Assembly: GCF_017352155.2 (NCBI RefSeq)
Contig: NZ_CP071462.1
Span: 2,046,001 to 2,110,000, forward strand
DNA from: Haloterrigena alkaliphila
Lineage (GTDB): Archaea; Halobacteriota; Halobacteria; Halobacteriales; Natrialbaceae
Direction of reading: 5' to 3'
Length of the DNA stretch: 64,000 nt
Shown here: in pieces, positions 15,451 through 24,900 of the stretch
Numbering within the stretch: the stretch's first letter is position 1
Layout of the letters: each line of letters starts with the position of its first letter
Made by a program: the position numbers and the translations under genes
Notes under the pieces: model-generated
Databases searched by the model: none
Told to the model about the DNA's origin: nothing
The model's input: the letters and a program-made list of their open reading frames with translations, nothing else

Positions 15451-17010
15451 ATGACGAACCTCGTGACGAGCGTCGCCGAGAGTGTCGAATCGTTTCCGGA
15501 GTCGGTCGCCGTCGCAGTCGACGACACCGAACTGACCTACGAAGCGTTCTGGGAGCGAACCGGCCGCTTCGCGCAGGCGCTCGCGAATCGGGGCATCGGC
15601 GCCGACGACCGCGTCGCCATCTACCTGCCGAACCTCCCGCAGTTCGTGACGGCGTTTCACGGAACCCTCCGGGCCGGCGGCATCGTCGTGCCGATGAACC
15701 CGCAGTACAAAGCTCGAGAAATCAGTCACCTGCTCTCGGACAGCGGCGCGAAGGCCGTCGTCACGCTCGCCTCGAACGTGGACGCGGTCGCCGAGGTCCT
15801 CGAGGAGACCGACGTCGAACAGGTCGTCAGCGTCGGTGGCGGCGGATCGGGCGCCGACGCGACCGACTTCGAGGACTTTCTCGCCGACGACAGCCTCGAG
15901 ACCGTCGAACGGGCCGACGACGACGTTGCGGTCCAGCCCTACACGAGCGGGACGACGGGGACGCCGAAGGGCGTCTTGCTCTCGCACGACAACCTCGCGT
16001 GGACCGCGAAAGCAAACTCCGACCTCATCGGCGGCATCGAGCCGGACGACAAACTCGTCGGGACGCTGCCGCTGTTCCACATCTACGGGATGTCCGTCGT
16101 GATGAACGGCGCGCTGTTCAACGGTGCGGCCTACTACCCCGTCCCCGAGTGGGACGCTACCGAGGTCATGAAGATGATCGAGTCCGAACGCATCACCGTG
16201 ATGTTCGGCGTCCCGGCGATGTTCAACGACATGATCAACCACCCCGACGCCGGCGAGTACGACCTCTCCTCGCTGCGGTTCGTCAACTCCGGCGGCTCGA
16301 GCCTCCCGATGGAAGTCCTCGAGCGCTTCGAGGACCTGTTCGGCGTGACCCTCTACGAGGGCTACGGCCTGACCGAGACGAGTCCGACGACTCACGCGAA
16401 CAGCCCGAACGCCCGCCGGAAGGGGAGCATCGGTCGCCCGTTCGAGGGAATGGACGCGAAGGTCGTGACCGATGACTTCGCGGAAGTCCCGCGCGTCGAG
16501 GAGGGCCCCGTCAATGAAGACGAGGCCGACCTCCGCGAGATCACCGGCGAGATCGTCGTCTCCGGCCCCAACGTGATGCAGGGCTACTACGGGCTGCCCG
16601 AGGCCAACGAGGAGGCGTTCACCGAGGCCGAAGGGAAGACGTGGTTCCACACCGGCGACATCGGCTACTGGGACGAGGACGACTTCTTCTACGTCGTCGA
16701 CCGCGAGAAGCACATGATCGTCACCGGCGGCTACAACGTCTACCCCCGCGAGGTCGAGGAACTCCTCTTCGAGCACGAGGACGTCGCCGACGCCGCCGTC
16801 GTCGGCGTCCCGGACGAACGGCGGGGCGAGACGGTGAAGGCGTTCGTCGTTCCGACGCCGGACGCCGAGGCGACGCCGGAGGACATCAAGCAGTACTGCC
16901 TGACCAACCTCGCGGAGTACAAACACCCCCGCGAGGTCGAGTTCGTCGAGGAACTGCCCCGGACCACGACGGGGAAAGTCCAGAAGTTCGAGCTCCAAAA
17001 CGAGGAGTAG
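15451..17010 (+). CDS. AMP-forming acyl-CoA synthetase (fatty acid or carboxylic acid CoA ligase)
   Basis: 519 residues from ATG 15451. It converts a carboxylic acid, ATP and CoA to acyl-CoA. The AMP-binding motif YTSGTTGTPKGVLLSH is at about residues 158-173, the second motif YGLTETSPTTH near 305, and GDIGYWDEDDFFYVVDREK plus GGYNVYPREVEE form the hinge and CoA-side region; the catalytic Lys lies in RTTTGKVQK at the C-terminus. The position directly after a TRAP importer suggests it activates the imported acid. Chain-length or substrate preference cannot be read. Confidence 0.88.
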   Translation: MTNLVTSVAESVESFPESVAVAVDDTELTYEAFWERTGRFAQALANRGIGADDRVAIYLPNLPQFVTAFHGTLRAGGIVVPMNPQYKAREISHLLSDSGAKAVVTLASNVDAVAEVLEETDVEQVVSVGGGGSGADATDFEDFLADDSLETVERADDDVAVQPYTSGTTGTPKGVLLSHDNLAWTAKANSDLIGGIEPDDKLVGTLPLFHIYGMSVVMNGALFNGAAYYPVPEWDATEVMKMIESERITVMFGVPAMFNDMINHPDAGEYDLSSLRFVNSGGSSLPMEVLERFEDLFGVTLYEGYGLTETSPTTHANSPNARRKGSIGRPFEGMDAKVVTDDFAEVPRVEEGPVNEDEADLREITGEIVVSGPNVMQGYYGLPEANEEAFTEAEGKTWFHTGDIGYWDEDDFFYVVDREKHMIVTGGYNVYPREVEELLFEHEDVADAAVVGVPDERRGETVKAFVVPTPDAEATPEDIKQYCLTNLAEYKHPREVEFVEELPRTTTGKVQKFELQNEE

Positions 17011-17186
17011 TCGCCAGGGATCGTCCCGAGTCGGCGCCCCTCGTTGTAGACCGGTTCAGCACCGGGACGAGACTGTGTAACAGGGCCCACAGCGGCGGTA
17101 CTAGCGGGATGCTCGTTTTCACCATCGTGTCTTAACAACGTTAGGCCGCACTTGGCGATACCTTGCAACTGTTGAATATATCGAAG

Positions 17187-17193
17187 CTATTTT
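17187..17193 (+). promoter_or_regulatory. TATA-like element of the acyl-CoA dehydrogenase gene
   Basis: CTATTTT lies 26-32 bases before ATG 17219, with a further AT-rich stretch just upstream. Spacing fits a leaderless transcript, so this gene probably has its own promoter although it follows the ligase gene on the same strand. Confidence 0.45.
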
Positions 17194-17218
17194 GGTACCG
17201 GCACCCGATCGATAACGT

Positions 17219-18358
17219 ATGGCATTCACGCTGTCCGACGAACACCAGGCGATTCGCGACGCCGTCCGCGAGTTCGGCGAGAACGAGATGGCGCCGGTCG
17301 CCGAGGAGCACGACCGGGACCACATCTATCCCGAGGAGATCCGCAAGAAGGCCGCGGAGTACGACTTCGTCGCGCCGAACATCCCGATCGAGTACGACGG
17401 TGCCGGGATGGACAAGATCTCCTCGACGATCGTCACCGAGGAACTCTGGCGCGCCGACCCCGGAATCGGCTCCGCGGTCGGCTCCGCCGGATTCGGCTCG
17501 GACATGATCATCGAATTCGGCGACGAGTGGATGAAAGAGGAGTGGCTGCCCAAGATCGCCAACGGCGAGACGGCCTCCTGTTCCATGATCTCCGAGCCCG
17601 CACACGGCTCGAACGTCGCCGGCATCGAGACGGTCGCCGAGAAGGACGGCGACGAGTACGTCCTCAACGGCAACAAGATGTGGATCACGAACGGGACCGT
17701 GGCCGACGTCGGCGTCCTGATGGCCAAGACCAGCCCCGACGAGGGCCACCGCGGCATCACCGCGTTCCTCGTCGAGATGGACCGCGACGGCATCTCGACC
17801 GACAAGATCACCAACAAGCTGGGGATCCGCGCTTCCGACCTCGCGGAGGTCATCATCGACGACGTCCGTATCCCCGAGGAGAACGTCATCGGCGAGGTCG
17901 ACAGGGGCTTCTACCAGTTGATGGAGTTCTTCGCCTCCGGCCGCACCAGCGTCGCCGCGCAAGCCGTCGGCGCCGCTCAGGGCGCACTCGACGCCGCCAT
18001 CGAATACGCCAACGAGCGCGAGCAGTTCGACCAGAAAATCTCCGAGTTCCAGGCCATCCAGCACAAGATCGCCGAGATGGCCACCAAGGTCGAGGCCGCC
18101 CGCTCGCTGACCTACCGCGCCGCCTCGCAAGTCGAGAAGAACAACCAGGACATCGCCGCGCAGTACTCGAGCATGGCGAAGTACTTCGCGAGCGAGATCT
18201 CGGTCGAGGTCGCCGACGAGGGTATTCAGGTCCACGGCGGCTCGGGCTACGTCACGGACTACCCCGCCGAGCGCTACTACCGCGACGCCCGCATCACGAA
18301 GATCTACGAGGGCACCAGCGAGATTCAGAAGAACATCATCGCCGACCAGATCCTCTAG
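17219..18358 (+). CDS. Acyl-CoA dehydrogenase (short/medium-chain type)
   Basis: 379 residues, normal length. It introduces the alpha-beta double bond into an acyl-CoA, passing electrons from FAD to ETF. The signature SMISEPAHGSNVAG is near residue 122, WITNGT contacts FAD, and YEGTSEIQKNII near the C-terminus holds the catalytic Glu. It lacks the RSxxSVQ substrate segment seen in the glutaryl-type enzyme at 10558-11721, so it should act on a plain acyl chain. It follows the acyl-CoA ligase, consistent with stepwise beta-oxidation. Confidence 0.9.
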   Translation: MAFTLSDEHQAIRDAVREFGENEMAPVAEEHDRDHIYPEEIRKKAAEYDFVAPNIPIEYDGAGMDKISSTIVTEELWRADPGIGSAVGSAGFGSDMIIEFGDEWMKEEWLPKIANGETASCSMISEPAHGSNVAGIETVAEKDGDEYVLNGNKMWITNGTVADVGVLMAKTSPDEGHRGITAFLVEMDRDGISTDKITNKLGIRASDLAEVIIDDVRIPEENVIGEVDRGFYQLMEFFASGRTSVAAQAVGAAQGALDAAIEYANEREQFDQKISEFQAIQHKIAEMATKVEAARSLTYRAASQVEKNNQDIAAQYSSMAKYFASEISVEVADEGIQVHGGSGYVTDYPAERYYRDARITKIYEGTSEIQKNIIADQIL

Positions 18359-18467
18359 TCGGGTCCGCGACGATCACGTTTCGGGCATCGATTTTTTGCG
18401 GCGTTCGAACGGACGGCGGACAGCAACTCGGTCGCGCTCGAGACCGGAGTGCCGGCTCCGAATTGGC

Positions 18468-18536
18468 GAATCGCTGCGCCCTCGAGTCGGCGGAATCGTT
18501 TCGAGCTCGAGTTGAGAATCGCTGCGCCCTCGAGTC
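18468..18536. repeat. 21-bp direct repeat, two copies 48 bases apart
   Basis: The string GAATCGCTGCGCCCTCGAGTC is perfect at 18468-18488 and 18516-18536, in the gap between the converging acyl-CoA dehydrogenase and thiolase genes. The surrounding DNA is rich in CTCGAG words. It may be the trace of a small tandem duplication; no function is evident. Confidence 0.7.
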
Positions 18537-18573
18537 CCCCGCCTCGAGCCCCGAACCGGCCGAACTGTGGCCG

Positions 18574-19716
18574 TTACTGCTCCGGGACGCGGAGTTCGAC
18601 CGCTGCCCCCTGGCCGTAACCGACGCACATCGTCGAGAGGCCGAGCCCGCCACCCCGGCGCTCGAGTTCGTGGATCAGCGACACCGGCAGGCGAGCGCCC
18701 GAGGCCCCCAGCGGGTGGCCGATGGCGATGGCGCCGCCGTTGACGTTGAAGGTCTCGTCGTCGAAACCGAGTTCGTCACGGCAGTAGATCGTCTGGCTGG
18801 CGAAGGCCTCGTTGAGTTCCACGAGGTCGTAGTCGTCGGCGTCGCGGCCGTTTCGCTCCCAGATGCCCCGCACCGCGGGGACGGGGCCGATTCCCATGAC
18901 CTTCGGATCGACGCCGGCGACGTTGTGATCCTCGATTTCGGCGGTGATCTCGAGGCCCCGCTCCTCGGCGAACTCGCGGCTCGTGATGAGCACGCCCGCC
19001 GCGCCGTCGGAGACCTGCGAGGCGTTGGCGGCGGTGACGGTGCCGTCTTCCTCGAAGGCCGGCGGGAGGTCGGCGATCTTCTCCTTCGTGGTACCGGGCC
19101 GGAGTCCTTCGTCTTCGGTGATGGTACCATCCTCGGTTTCGATGGGGACGATCTCGTCGTCGAACTTCCCCGCCTCAGTGGCCTCGACCGCGCGCTGTTG
19201 GCTGCGCGCGCCGTACGCGTCCTGTTCCTCGCGGGAGATGTCGTACTCGCGGGCGACCTTCTCGGCGGTCTGGCCCATCGCGAGGCCGGCCGCGTCGTAC
19301 TGTTCGGCGATGCCCGCGTAGGAGTCGATCCCCTTCCGGCGCTCGTTGCGGGACATGTTCTCGACGCCGCCGGCGACGATGACCTCGCGCTGGCCCGCCC
19401 GGATGGCGTCGCTGGCGCTCATGATCGCCTCCGCCGAGGAGGCACAGAGCCGGTCGATGGTGGTTCCCGGCACCCCCTCGCCGAGATCGGAGAGCAGGGC
19501 GATCACCCGCGCGATGTTGTTGCTCTGCTCGTTGACCTGCTTGGCACAGCCCCAGCGGATGTCGTCGACGTCCTCGCCGGCGAGGCCCGTGCGCTCGAGC
19601 ATCTCGTTTACGAGCGGGACCGAAAGCTCCTCGCTCCCGGTCTCGGCGTAGACGCCGCCGTGTTTCCCCTGTGGAGTCCGAACTGCCTGCACGATGACTG
19701 GCTGTCGATCGCTCAT
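18574..19716 (-). CDS. Thiolase family acetyl-CoA C-acyltransferase
   Basis: 380 residues from ATG 19716 ([21 protein letters not shown]). It cleaves a 3-ketoacyl-CoA with CoA, or runs in the synthetic direction. The nucleophilic Cys is at residue 91 ([10 protein letters not shown]); [11 protein letters not shown] holds the catalytic His and the last box [12 protein letters not shown] the second Cys. An additional upstream ATG at 19734 is possible but adds a non-conserved tail. It lies on the opposite strand between the acyl-CoA dehydrogenase and 3-hydroxyacyl-CoA dehydrogenase genes, completing most of a beta-oxidation set. Confidence 0.9.
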   Translation of the reverse strand: MSDRQPVIVQAVRTPQGKHGGVYAETGSEELSVPLVNEMLERTGLAGEDVDDIRWGCAKQVNEQSNNIARVIALLSDLGEGVPGTTIDRLCASSAEAIMSASDAIRAGQREVIVAGGVENMSRNERRKGIDSYAGIAEQYDAAGLAMGQTAEKVAREYDISREEQDAYGARSQQRAVEATEAGKFDDEIVPIETEDGTITEDEGLRPGTTKEKIADLPPAFEEDGTVTAANASQVSDGAAGVLITSREFAEERGLEITAEIEDHNVAGVDPKVMGIGPVPAVRGIWERNGRDADDYDLVELNEAFASQTIYCRDELGFDDETFNVNGGAIAIGHPLGASGARLPVSLIHELERRGGGLGLSTMCVGYGQGAAVELRVPEQ

Positions 19717-19845
19717 TGGTACTGTGTAACTCACGCTCCGAACCCAAAGTAGCTCCGTTCTTCGTCATTCGACCGCCCATCGGTGGTTCAGTCACCACTT
19801 CGGGAGGGACTGGACTCGTGTCCGGCACAGCGTGGATACGTCGCG

Positions 19846-19954
19846 GTGGCGCGCGCTGTCGATCGTCCTGAGCGACAGCGAAGGAGGATCGATGACATTG
19901 CGCGAGGGATGAGCGAGTGACCACAGTGAACGAGCGAATCGGCTGGGGAGGACG
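19846..19954. repeat. Long imperfect inverted repeat, left arm
   Basis: The reverse complement of this 109-base segment matches 20198-20299. Sixteen outer bases (CGTCCTCCCCAGCCGA in the right-arm sense) are identical and the inner end GACGATCGACAGCGCGCGCCAC is perfect over 20 or more bases; the middle differs and has a small length change. Too long to be chance. Confidence 0.75.
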
Positions 19955-20090
19955 TGGAAATCCTAGTCGCCAGCAGTTTTTCTTGCTCGTGAGTTAGCAA
20001 TACCCAGAAAGCCCCGAGCGTCTCGAGTCGGGGGGCTCGCTGTGCTCCTCGGTTCGCTCCCGTTGGTCGCTCACCTGCGGTGCTTGCTCT

Positions 20091-20111
20091 GCGAGACGCT
20101 TCGCGTCTCGC
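20091..20111. repeat. 9-bp perfect hairpin with 3-base loop
   Basis: GCGAGACGC (20091-20099) and GCGTCTCGC (20103-20111) pair perfectly around TTC. It sits between the two long repeat arms and may be part of the same element. Confidence 0.6.
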
Positions 20112-20197
20112 TGCCCCCTCGCTCACTTCGTTCGCGAGGATGTCGCCCGCCTTCCTCGAGACGTTCGCCCCTTTCAGTCCCACCCGTTCCACGCCCT

Positions 20198-20299
20198 CGT
20201 CCTCCCCAGCCGACTCACTCGCTGCGCTCGTTCGTCCCTCGCACGGCGGTATCGATCGCCCTTCGTTGTCGCTCAGGGACGATCGACAGCGCGCGCCAC
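20198..20299. repeat. Long imperfect inverted repeat, right arm
   Basis: This 102-base segment is the partner of 19846-19954. The word CCCCTTTCAGTCCC lies just outside it (20168-20181) and recurs at 53829-53842, suggesting that a dispersed haloarchaeal element includes this region. Confidence 0.75.
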
Positions 20300-20412
20300 G
20301 TGGACTGATTCGACTGCTGCGCAGCGGCCCTCGGATCGCCACCGTATTCGTACGGTTCGAGCAGTTTGTCCGAACGGGAACGCTTTTGATAGTTTCCCCT
20401 GTGACTACACGT

Positions 20413-21297
20413 ATGCAAGTCACGGTTCTCGGAGCGGGGAGTATGGGCCACGGAATCGCACAGGTCTCGGCGATGGCGGGCAACGACGTCGTGCTGCGCG
20501 ACATCGAGGAGGAGTTCGTCGAGGACGGCCTCGAGGGGATCCGAACCAACCTCCAGGGCGGCGTCGATCGGGACAAACTCACCGAAGACGAGATGGAGGA
20601 GACCCTCGAGCGAATCGAGGGGACGACCGACCTCGAGGCGGCCGTCGCGGACGCCGACCTCGTGATCGAAGCCGTTCCGGAGGACATGGATCTGAAGCAG
20701 GAGGTCTTCGCAGACGTCGAAGCGGCGACCGGCGAGGAGACGGTCATCGCCTCGAACACCTCCTCGCTGTCGGTGACGGAGATGGCCAGCGCGCTCGAGC
20801 ACCCCGAGCGCGCCGTCGGGCTGCACTTCTTCAACCCGCCCCACATCATGGACCTCGTCGAGATCGTGATCGCCGAGCAGACCGACGAGCGCACCGAAGC
20901 GTTCGCGGTCGACTACGTCCGGGACATCGGCAAGGAGGACGTCGTCGTCCGCGACACGGCCGGCTTCGCGACCTCCCGGCTGGGGCTGGCGCTAGGCCTC
21001 GAGGCGATTCGGATGGTCGAGCAGGGCGTCGCCAGCCCCGCCGACATCGACGAGGGGATGGAGATCGGCTACGGCCATCCGATGGGCCCGATCGAACTAA
21101 CCGACCACGTCGGGCTGGACGTCCGCCTCCACATCGCGGAACACCTTCGCGAGGAACTGGGCGAGCGGTTCAAGCCGCCCCAGTCCCTGCGCCGGAAGGT
21201 CCGCGCGGGCAATCTCGGCAAGAAGACCGGCGAGGGCTACTACGTCTGGGAGGACGGCGAGCGCGTCGGGATGAGCGGCGACTGGGGCGAGGACTGA
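20413..21297 (+). CDS. 3-hydroxyacyl-CoA dehydrogenase
   Basis: 294 residues from ATG 20413, the normal length for a single-function enzyme. It oxidises 3-hydroxyacyl-CoA (for example 3-hydroxybutyryl-CoA) with NAD+. The Rossmann motif GAGSMGHGIAQ is at residues 7-17; the catalytic region shows HFFNPP with the His-containing loop, followed by VRDTAGFATSRLG and the dimer domain GYGHPMGPIELTDHVGLD. An AT-rich TTTTGATAG stretch lies about 25-30 bases upstream. Together with the thiolase and acyl-CoA dehydrogenases it supplies the late steps of acyl-CoA oxidation. Confidence 0.92.
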   Translation: MQVTVLGAGSMGHGIAQVSAMAGNDVVLRDIEEEFVEDGLEGIRTNLQGGVDRDKLTEDEMEETLERIEGTTDLEAAVADADLVIEAVPEDMDLKQEVFADVEAATGEETVIASNTSSLSVTEMASALEHPERAVGLHFFNPPHIMDLVEIVIAEQTDERTEAFAVDYVRDIGKEDVVVRDTAGFATSRLGLALGLEAIRMVEQGVASPADIDEGMEIGYGHPMGPIELTDHVGLDVRLHIAEHLREELGERFKPPQSLRRKVRAGNLGKKTGEGYYVWEDGERVGMSGDWGED

Positions 21298-21961
21298 CCG
21301 ACGCGGACGACCGGTCGGCAGAAATATCAGATTTTAGTAGTAAACTCGTTACTATCGAAAATTAGATATTATCACGAGTTTCGGTATCCGCTCGACGACC
21401 GAGCGGCTCTCGTGTGGATATCGGCGGCTACTGCCGACGAACTGCGGATCACTGTCGTCGAGACTACTTCTCGAGCACGAAACACCCCTAGAAGGGCCGA
21501 AAGAAGCTATATTTCCCATAATTGGCCCGTTCATCCCTCTCTCATCCACAGTTATTGTGTCGGTGATGTGTGTGGAGTAGAGACAGTATACGAGTTAGAG
21601 TGGACGCTGTCGTATCGAATCGATCTCGAGCGAGTCCCGCGGTTCCGCGCCTCGGGAATCGTCGACTGCTCTCGTGTGCTACGTTGTCCCAACTAGTTAG
21701 GGATAGCGCTCGTTCTACTGGTCTGCGTACAGGTACGCGCCGTCCGACGGGCGGACGGCGACCCGGGGGCGCACCTGCGAACACGACACGGGGCACGACC
21801 ACTCGATCACCACCAGTTCGAACACCTCACGCGATCGGCAGGGGTCGCCTCTCTGCCGACCCCCGGTCCGCACGGTTCTCGACGATCGGACGTCGTCCAG
21901 ACCCGCGAGGTCGGGTTCGGCAATGCCGACGCTTTTGGCCGCTCCTGCGGAAGGGGGCAGT
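21298..21961. other. Gene-free region before the FAD/Fe-S dehydrogenase
   Basis: About 660 bases with no supported gene. The first 100 bases are AT-rich and carry a perfect 8-bp inverted repeat (AAACTCGT at 21342-21349, ACGAGTTT at 21374-21381) that may mark the end of the upstream transcript. The rest contains open frames of unlikely composition. A promoter for the gene at 21962 must lie at its right edge but no clear TATA box is seen in the GC-rich sequence there. Confidence 0.45.
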
Positions 21962-24900
21962 ATGTCACTGGAGCCGAGCGGCGACCCGGCCGCCGACCGC
22001 CGTGCGAACTACGACTACCGGAGCGACGAGGTGGATCGCCCGGCGCTGGTCGACGACCTCGAGGCCGTCGTCGACTGCGAGGTCCGCGCGGACTCCTACT
22101 CGCGGGAACTGTACGCGACCGACGCGAGCGCCTACGAGGTGACACCGATCGCGGTCGCCTTCCCGCAGTCGACGGCCGACGTCGTCGCCATCGTCGAGTA
22201 CTGCGCGCAGCGGGAGATTCCGGTGCTCCCCCGCGGCGGCGGAACGAGCCTCGCGGGGCAGACGGTCAACCGCGCCGTCGTGCTGGATTTCTCCCGGCAC
22301 ATGAACGAGATCCGTGAGATCGATCCCGACGAACGAACGGCGACGGTCCAGCCCGGGACGATTCTCGGGACGCTGAACGAGACCCTCGCGCCCCACGACC
22401 TGAAGTTCGCCCCGGACCCGGCGTGGGGGGACAAGAGCGCGATCGGCGGCGCGATCGGCAACAACTCGACGGGCGCCCACTCGCTGAAGTACGGGAAGAC
22501 CGACGCGTACGTCGAGGAAGTCGAGGCCGTCCTCGCCGACGGGACCGTGACGACCTTCGGCGAGGTCACCCGCGAGGAGATCGCCGATAGGGCCGACCCC
22601 GACGGCGACCTCGAGGCCCGGATCCACGCCGAAGTCGACCGCATCCTCGAGGAGGACGCCGACCTGATCGCGGAGACGTATCCCGACCTGAAGCGAAACG
22701 TCTCGGGATACAACCTCGACCGACTCGTCGCCGAGGCCCGCGGCGAGGAATTGCCGGGCGGTGAAGACACGGGCGAACCGGGCACCGTCAACCTCGCGCG
22801 CCTGCTGGCGGGCAGCGAGGGGACCCTGGCCATCGTCACCGAGGCGACCGTCTCGCTCGAGCCCGTTCCCGAGACGAAGGCCGTCGCCCTCCTCTGTTAT
22901 CCGGAACTCCACGACGCGATGCGGGACGTCGAACCGATCCTCGCCCACGACCCCGCCGCGGTCGAAGTGCTCGACGACGTGCTGATCGACCTCGCGCGCG
23001 ATACGGCGGAGTTCGGCCCCGTCACCGAGATGCTCCCCGAGGGGACCAACGCCACGCTACTGGTCGAGTTCTACGCCGAGGATACCGACCACGGGAGGGA
23101 GCAGGTCGCCGGGCTGTTCGCCGACCGCGTCCCCTCGGCGACCCCCGCCGGCGAACCGGCCGCGGACGCGCCGCGTGCGGACGACGCGGAAACACTCGCG
23201 CTCGAGGCGCTCGAGGCTTACGACGCGGACGAGCGCGCCCAGCTGTGGAAGCTCCGCAAGTCCGGCCTCCCGATCCTGCTCTCGCGGACGACCGACGAGA
23301 AACACATCAGCTTCATCGAGGACACCGCGATCCCGCCCGAACATCTGCCGGAGTTCGTCGAACGCTTCGAGGAGATCCTCGAGGATCACGACACCTACGC
23401 CACCTTCTACGCCCACGCGGGCCCCGGCGTGCTCCACGTCCGGCCGCTCGTGAACACGAAGACGGAGATCGGGCTGGACCAGTTACACGGTATCGCGGAC
23501 GACGTCACCGACCTCGTCGTGGATCTGGGCGGCTCGGTGTCGGGCGAACACGGCGACGGCCGCGCCCGCACCCAGTGGAATCACAAGCTCTACGGCGACG
23601 AGCTCTGGGAGACCTTCCAGGACCTGAAGACCGCGTTCGACCCCGACTGGCTGCTGAATCCGGGGCAGGTCGTCTTCCGGGAAGACGACCCCACCGACCT
23701 TCGCGAGCACCTGCGCTTTGACCCCGACTACGCGTTCGAATCCGACTTCGAGCCCGAACTCCGCTGGGAGAACGACAACGGCTTCCAGGGGATGGTCGAA
23801 CTCTGTCACGGCTGTGGCGGCTGTCGCGGCGAGCAGGAGACGACCGGCGGCGTGATGTGCCCGACCTTCCGCGCCAGCCGCGAGGAGATCACGGCCACCC
23901 GCGGCCGGGCGAACGCGCTCCGGCAGGCCATGAGCGGCGACCTCGAGTCCGAGGAGGCGTTTACCGACGAGTTCATCGAGGAGGTCCTCGGGCTCTGTAT
24001 CGGCTGCAAGGGCTGCGCCATCGACTGTCCCAGCGAGGTCGACATGGCGAAGCTCAAGGCCGAAGTGACCCACGAGTACCACCAGCGCAACGGCGCGACG
24101 CTGCGCGATCGGCTGTTCGCCAACGTCGCGACCCTCTCGAAGTGGGGCTCGCGCCTCGCGCCGTTGTCGAACACCGCGTCGAAGCTCCCGGGCGCTCGCT
24201 CGCTCCTCGAGGCCACCGTCGGGATCGACTCGAGTCGGCCGCTGCCGACGTTCCGCGCGAACACGTTCCGGGACTGGTTCGCACACCGCGGCGGGTCGCA
24301 GGTCGCTGAGCGCGAGGCCGACCGGCGCGCCGTCCTCTACCCCGACACCTACACCAACCACAGCCACCTCGCAGCCGGGAAAGCCGCCGTCCGCGCGCTC
24401 GAGGCCGCGAACGTCCACGTCACCGTGCCCGACGAACTCGGCGACACGGGTCGGCCGGCGTTCTCGAAGGGCTTCCTCGAGCAGGCCCGCGAGACCGCCC
24501 GCGAGAACGTCTCGAAACTCGCGGCGCTCGTCGACGAGGGCCGGGATATCGTCGTCATCGAGCCCTCGGACGCGGTCATGTTCCAACTGGACTACCTGGA
24601 CCTGCTCACCGGTGAGCAGGTCCAGCAGGTCGCGGGATCGACCTACGGCGTCTGCGAGTACATCGATACGTTCCGGCTGGACGAGACGATGGCGTTCGAC
24701 GAGCGCGCGGCGACCGACGCGCTGACCTACCACGGCCACTGTCACCAGAAGGCGACGCGAAAGGACCACCACGCCGTCGGCGTCCTGCGGCGGGCGGGGT
24801 ACGCCGTCGACCCGCTCGACTCGGGCTGTTGCGGGATGGCCGGCAGTTTCGGCTACGAGGCCGAACACGCCTCGATGAGCGACGCCATCGCCGACATCCT

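Larger units (their letters stand above)
19717..20412. other. Large repeat-bearing gap between thiolase and 3-hydroxyacyl-CoA dehydrogenase genes
   Basis: About 700 bases between divergent genes, without a convincing gene. Most of it is occupied by a pair of long inverted repeats (19846-19954 and 20198-20299) and a 9-bp hairpin between them. The open frames running through it, such as a minus-strand stretch reading GLKGANVSRKAGDILANE, look like a translated repeat rather than a protein family. Promoters for the two flanking genes must lie at the edges. Confidence 0.6.

Noticed and set aside
19788-20894. Minus-strand frame through the intergenic repeat and into the hydroxyacyl-CoA dehydrogenase
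   Set aside because: Composed of translated repeat and antisense of a real gene; no start signal or family.
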